NCBI GenBank assembly: GCA_017882375.1
Contig: JADGPP010000015.1
Location: 1 to 50,327 of the forward strand
Direction of reading: 5' to 3'
Length of the DNA stretch: 50,327 nt
Origin: Solirubrobacteraceae bacterium
GTDB lineage: Bacteria; Actinomycetota; Thermoleophilia; Solirubrobacterales; Solirubrobacteraceae
Shown here: positions 47,553-50,327 of the stretch, piece after piece
Layout: each line of letters starts with the position of its first letter
How positions within the stretch are numbered: position 1 is the stretch's first letter
The notes under the pieces: model-generated
What the model was told of the DNA's origin: nothing
Database searches by the model: none
What the model saw: only the letters and a program-made list of their open reading frames with translations
Made by a program: the position numbers and the translations under genes

Positions 47553-49250
47553 TCAGACGAGGCTACGGTCGATGATCGCCTCGAAGTCGCTGCCGGCTGG
47601 CAGCGTGCCGTACTCCAGGCCGCCGTCGCCGCCCAAGCGCGACGCGCAGAATGCGTCGGCGACGGCCGCCGGGGCGTTGCGCACGAGCAGCGAGCCCTGC
47701 AGGCACAGCGCCATGCCCTCGACCACCCGGCGGGCTCGCGTCTCCAGCGTGGCCGAGTCGGCGAACTGTCCCTCCAGTGCGTGCACGCGCGCGTCCAGGC
47801 GCTTGTCCGCGCCCTGCGCCTGGTGGAGCTCGTCGAAGAACACCTCGAGCGCGCGCGGCGAGCGCGTCAGCGCGCGCAGCACGTCGAGGCTCATCACGTT
47901 GCCCGAGCCCTCCCAGATCGACGCCAGCGGCGCCTCGCGGTACAGGCGCGGCATGCCCGACTCCTCGACGTAGCCGTTGCCGCCGAGGCACTCCAGCGAC
48001 TCGAACGCGTGGTTGGGCGCGCGCTTGCACGTCCAGTACTTGCCGACGGCCGTCGCCAGGCGCTTGAACAGCTGCGCGTCGGTGTCGTCGTCGCCGCTCT
48101 CGGCGTCCGCGTGCGCTTCGTCGTAGGCGCGCGACAGGCGCATCGCCAGTGCGGTCGTCGCCTCGGACTCCAGGCACAGGTCGGCGAGCACGTTGCGCAT
48201 CAGCGGCTGGTCGATCAGCGTCCTGCCGAAGGCCTGGCGGTGCGCAGCGTGATGCGTGGCGTTGACGACGCCCGTGCGCATGCCGGCCGCCGCGCCGATC
48301 ACGCAGTCCAGGCGCGTATGCCCGACCATCTCGATGATCGTCGGCACGCCACGGCCGGGCTCGCCGACCATGCGCGCCCACGCGCCGTGCAGCTCGATCT
48401 CGCTGGAGGCGTTGGAGCGATTGCCGAGCTTGTCCTTCAGGCGCTGGATGTGAAACTGGTTGCGCTCGCCGTCGGGCAGGATGCGCGGCAGCAGGAAGCA
48501 CGACAGGCCCTCGTCGGTCTGCGCGAGCACGAGAAAGACGTCGCACATCGGCGCCGAGCAGAACCACTTGTGCCCGGTGATCTCGTACTCCGCGCCGGCG
48601 CCGCCGCCGTTGAGCGCGCGTGCGACGGTCGTGTTCGCGCGCACGTCTGAGCCGCCCTGCTTCTCGGTCATCGCCATGCCGGCGATCGCGCTGGCCTTTT
48701 CAGAGACGGGGATCAGCCGCGGGTCATACGTGGTGGCGGTGAGCAGCGGCTCCCACTCGGCGGCGAGCTCCGGCTGGGCGCGCAGCGCGGGTATCGCCGC
48801 GAAGGTCATCGTGATCGGGCAGCAGAAGCCGGCCTCGGCCTGCATCGCGGTCATGTACAGCGCGGCGCGCGCGGTGTGCGCGAACGGCTCATCGCTCGTC
48901 CACGGCAGCGAGTGCAGCTCGTGCTCGACGCCCATCGTCATCAGCTGATGCCACGCCGGGTGGAACTCGACCTCGTCGATGCGGTTGCCGTAACGGTCGA
49001 ACGTGCGCAGCTGCGGCTCGTTCTCGTTGGCCAGCCGGCCCCACTGCTGCTGGGGCTCGCCGCCGACGAAGCGGCCCAGCGCCGATGCGCGCTCGCGCAC
49101 CCAGCCGGCGCCCTCACGCTCGGTGGCCTCGACCAGCGGGAGGTTGCTGGCGAAGACGTCGATCCCCTCCAGCGCGGGCACCTGGTTGAAGACCGTGTGC
49201 GTGCGGTAATGCGAGTCGCCCTCGCGCGGAGTCTGCGAGACGGTTGCCAT
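47553..49250 (-). CDS. aidB: AidB-like acyl-CoA dehydrogenase
   Basis: Protein of 565 aa that follows the E. coli AidB layout throughout: THTVFNQVPALEGIDVFASN, REGAGW, then FCCPITMTFAAIPAL and MTEKQGGSDVRANTTVARAL. Further matches are GHKWFCSAPMCDVFLVLAQT, LKDKLGNRSNASSEIELHGA and MPRLYREAPLASIWEGSGNV. In E. coli AidB binds DNA and FAD and is induced by alkylation damage, with weak acyl-CoA dehydrogenase activity; its cellular role is still debated. ATG 49250. No operon partner on the same strand. Confidence 0.92.
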   Translation of the reverse strand: MATVSQTPREGDSHYRTHTVFNQVPALEGIDVFASNLPLVEATEREGAGWVRERASALGRFVGGEPQQQWGRLANENEPQLRTFDRYGNRIDEVEFHPAWHQLMTMGVEHELHSLPWTSDEPFAHTARAALYMTAMQAEAGFCCPITMTFAAIPALRAQPELAAEWEPLLTATTYDPRLIPVSEKASAIAGMAMTEKQGGSDVRANTTVARALNGGGAGAEYEITGHKWFCSAPMCDVFLVLAQTDEGLSCFLLPRILPDGERNQFHIQRLKDKLGNRSNASSEIELHGAWARMVGEPGRGVPTIIEMVGHTRLDCVIGAAAGMRTGVVNATHHAAHRQAFGRTLIDQPLMRNVLADLCLESEATTALAMRLSRAYDEAHADAESGDDDTDAQLFKRLATAVGKYWTCKRAPNHAFESLECLGGNGYVEESGMPRLYREAPLASIWEGSGNVMSLDVLRALTRSPRALEVFFDELHQAQGADKRLDARVHALEGQFADSATLETRARRVVEGMALCLQGSLLVRNAPAAVADAFCASRLGGDGGLEYGTLPAGSDFEAIIDRSLV

Positions 49251-49341
49251 GCGATGAAGTCAAGCAGATACAGCGACCTGCGGGCGGACCTGGGCTGGGT
49301 CGAGGGAGCGGGCGGGTGTGTGGGTGTTGATTTTTGTTGTG

Positions 49342-49392
49342 CGTGCGCAGTGGTATCTACGGCGGGCGGCTGTGTAAATACGATGGCGCACG
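49342..49392 (+). repeat. Interspersed hairpin repeat, copy C
   Basis: 51 bp: CGTGCGC then GGTATCTAC on the left, a 13-nt loop, GTAAATAC and GCGCACG on the right; the arms are imperfectly complementary over 19 positions. Length and loop size equal copy A (core 1969..2019). It sits in the divergent region between aidB and icd, immediately before the 66-bp repeats. Confidence 0.75.
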
Positions 49393-49588
49393 CTGCGTGC
49401 GAAGCGCAACCACCTCCGCGCGTCCCCGTGCAGGCGCTCGTCGCCGCGCCGGGCGACGCTGCGTGAAGCGCAGCTGCCTACGCGCGTCCCTCTCGCCGGC
49501 GCTCGTCCGCTGCGCTGGGCGGCGCTGCGTGAAGCGCGGCTGCCTGCGCGCGTCCCCCGTGCAGGCACTCGCCGCGCCGCGCCGGGCC
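49391..49588. repeat. 66-bp tandem repeat, three units
   Basis: Units 49391..49456, 49457..49522 and about 49523..49588 each start CGCTGCGTG(C)GAAGCGC-like sequence, contain GCGCGTCCC and end in GGGCG(A/G). They differ by scattered substitutions. CTGCG TGAAG CGCAG inside units two and three can form a small hairpin. They occupy the upstream region of icd, 60-260 bp before its start. A frame is open through all units (66 is a multiple of 3) but shows no coding character. Confidence 0.75.
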
Positions 49589-49650
49589 GTCGGCTGGCGG
49601 GTCGATAGCATCGGCCGCCCCGCCCGCGACCCCGCAAGGACTGCCTGCCA

Positions 49651-50327
49651 ATGGCCAAGATCAAGGTGAAGAACCCGCTCGTGGAGCTCGACGGCGACGA
49701 GATGACGCGGATCATCTGGTCGTTCATCAAGGACCAGCTGATCGTTCCCTACCTCGACGTCGACCTGCGCTACTACGACCTCGGCATCGAGAGCCGCGAC
49801 GCCAGCGACGATCGCATCACAGTGCAAGCGGCCGAAGCGATCAAGCAGCACGGCGTGGGGGTCAAGTGCGCGACGATCACGCCCGACGAGGCGCGCGTGA
49901 AGGAGTTCGGCCTGAAGGAGATGTACAGCTCGCCCAACGGCACCATCCGCAACATCCTCGGCGGCGTGATCTTCCGCGAGCCGATCGTCATCGACAACGT
50001 GCCGCGCCTGGTGCCCGGGTGGACCAAGCCGATCGTGATCGGCCGCCACGCCTTCGGCGACCAGTACCGCGCGACCGACATGCTCGTCCCCGGCGAGGGC
50101 TCGCTGACGCTCACCTACACGCCCAAGGACGGCGGCGAGCCGATCGAGCTCGACGTCTACGAGTTCCCCGGCCCGGGCGTCGCGCTGGCGATGTACAACC
50201 TCGACGACTCCATCCGCGACTTCGCCCGCGCCTCGCTGCGCTACGGCCTGGACCGCGGCTTTCCCGTCTACCTGTCGACCAAGAACACGATCCTCAAGCG
50301 TTACGACGGGCGCTTCAAAGACCTCTT
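49651..50327 (+). CDS. icd: NADP-dependent isocitrate dehydrogenase, N-terminal part (partial)
   Basis: The first 225 codons are inside the window and the frame runs off the right edge. The protein begins [20 protein letters not shown] and shows [40 protein letters not shown] (the Ser/Asn substrate-binding region) and [17 protein letters not shown]. This is the homodimeric type II isocitrate dehydrogenase also found in eukaryotes. It decarboxylates isocitrate to 2-oxoglutarate and makes NADPH. ATG 49651 has AAGGA about 10 nt upstream. Repeats fill its upstream region. Confidence 0.95.
   Translation, partial: MAKIKVKNPLVELDGDEMTRIIWSFIKDQLIVPYLDVDLRYYDLGIESRDASDDRITVQAAEAIKQHGVGVKCATITPDEARVKEFGLKEMYSSPNGTIRNILGGVIFREPIVIDNVPRLVPGWTKPIVIGRHAFGDQYRATDMLVPGEGSLTLTYTPKDGGEPIELDVYEFPGPGVALAMYNLDDSIRDFARASLRYGLDRGFPVYLSTKNTILKRYDGRFKDL

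Overview
The window reads as chromosome from a high-GC actinobacterium. Very GC-rich third codon positions, many GTG starts, CPSxxQC-repeat and phosphodiester-glycosidase secreted proteins, and the gene mix suggest the Thermoleophilia/Solirubrobacterales. That placement is inference from family recognition, not from a marker-gene tree. At least a dozen starts share one layout: a TANNNT -10 box 6-8 nt before the start codon with no Shine-Dalgarno. Leaderless transcription is therefore probably common here, and I used it to choose several starts.

Region by region. 1-13.5 kb is mostly envelope and secreted functions: the end of an M20 peptidase, a cytochrome P450 behind a palindromic operator, a VOC protein with a secreted glycosidase-like protein, a stomatin-like SPFH protein, a GH79-like secreted protein, a broken hydrolase gene, a DUF2142 membrane-protein operon, a secreted peptide with a Ser-Lys-Lys tail, and a phosphodiester-glycosidase lipoprotein. 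13.5-26.2 kb is an integrated element in tRNA-Val(CAC). A 46-bp copy of the tRNA 3' half lies at 13505..13550, and the intact tRNA is at 26123..26194. Inside are a complete tyrosine integrase with an overlapping excisionase-like gene and cargo typical of conflict or defence loci: an AlbA_2/Schlafen-type ATPase-like regulator, a DUF4062-HEAT repeat protein and a HEPN/RES-domain protein. The element also holds a strong leaderless promoter driving an unknown gene, a GT39-like membrane protein, a Cys-repeat secreted protein and a three-gene HTH operon behind a palindrome.

26.2-32.3 kb holds an SBP lipoprotein followed by a Na+/H+ antiporter, an MDR oxidoreductase, a type IV pilin-like gene directly behind a c-di-GMP-I riboswitch, an unknown lipoprotein and an FKBP lipoprotein. 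32.3-38.7 kb is the housekeeping string: a large-type SRP RNA, dnaX, ybaB, recR and lysC, the last with an internal beta-subunit start. 39.2-41.4 kb is sugar-nucleotide metabolism (a Gfo/Idh/MocA oxidoreductase and UDP-GlcNAc 2-epimerase), where the epimerase start has been duplicated to create a 35-codon leader ORF. 41.4-45.2 kb encodes a complex II of the SdhA-SdhB-CCG type. The right end carries an M50 protease with CBS domains, a glycosyltransferase, an AidB-like acyl-CoA dehydrogenase and the start of NADP isocitrate dehydrogenase.

The strongest leads are the tRNA-Val element with its unusual cargo, the c-di-GMP riboswitch on a pilin gene, a 51-bp hairpin repeat family seen between genes at three places, and the duplicated start of wecB.
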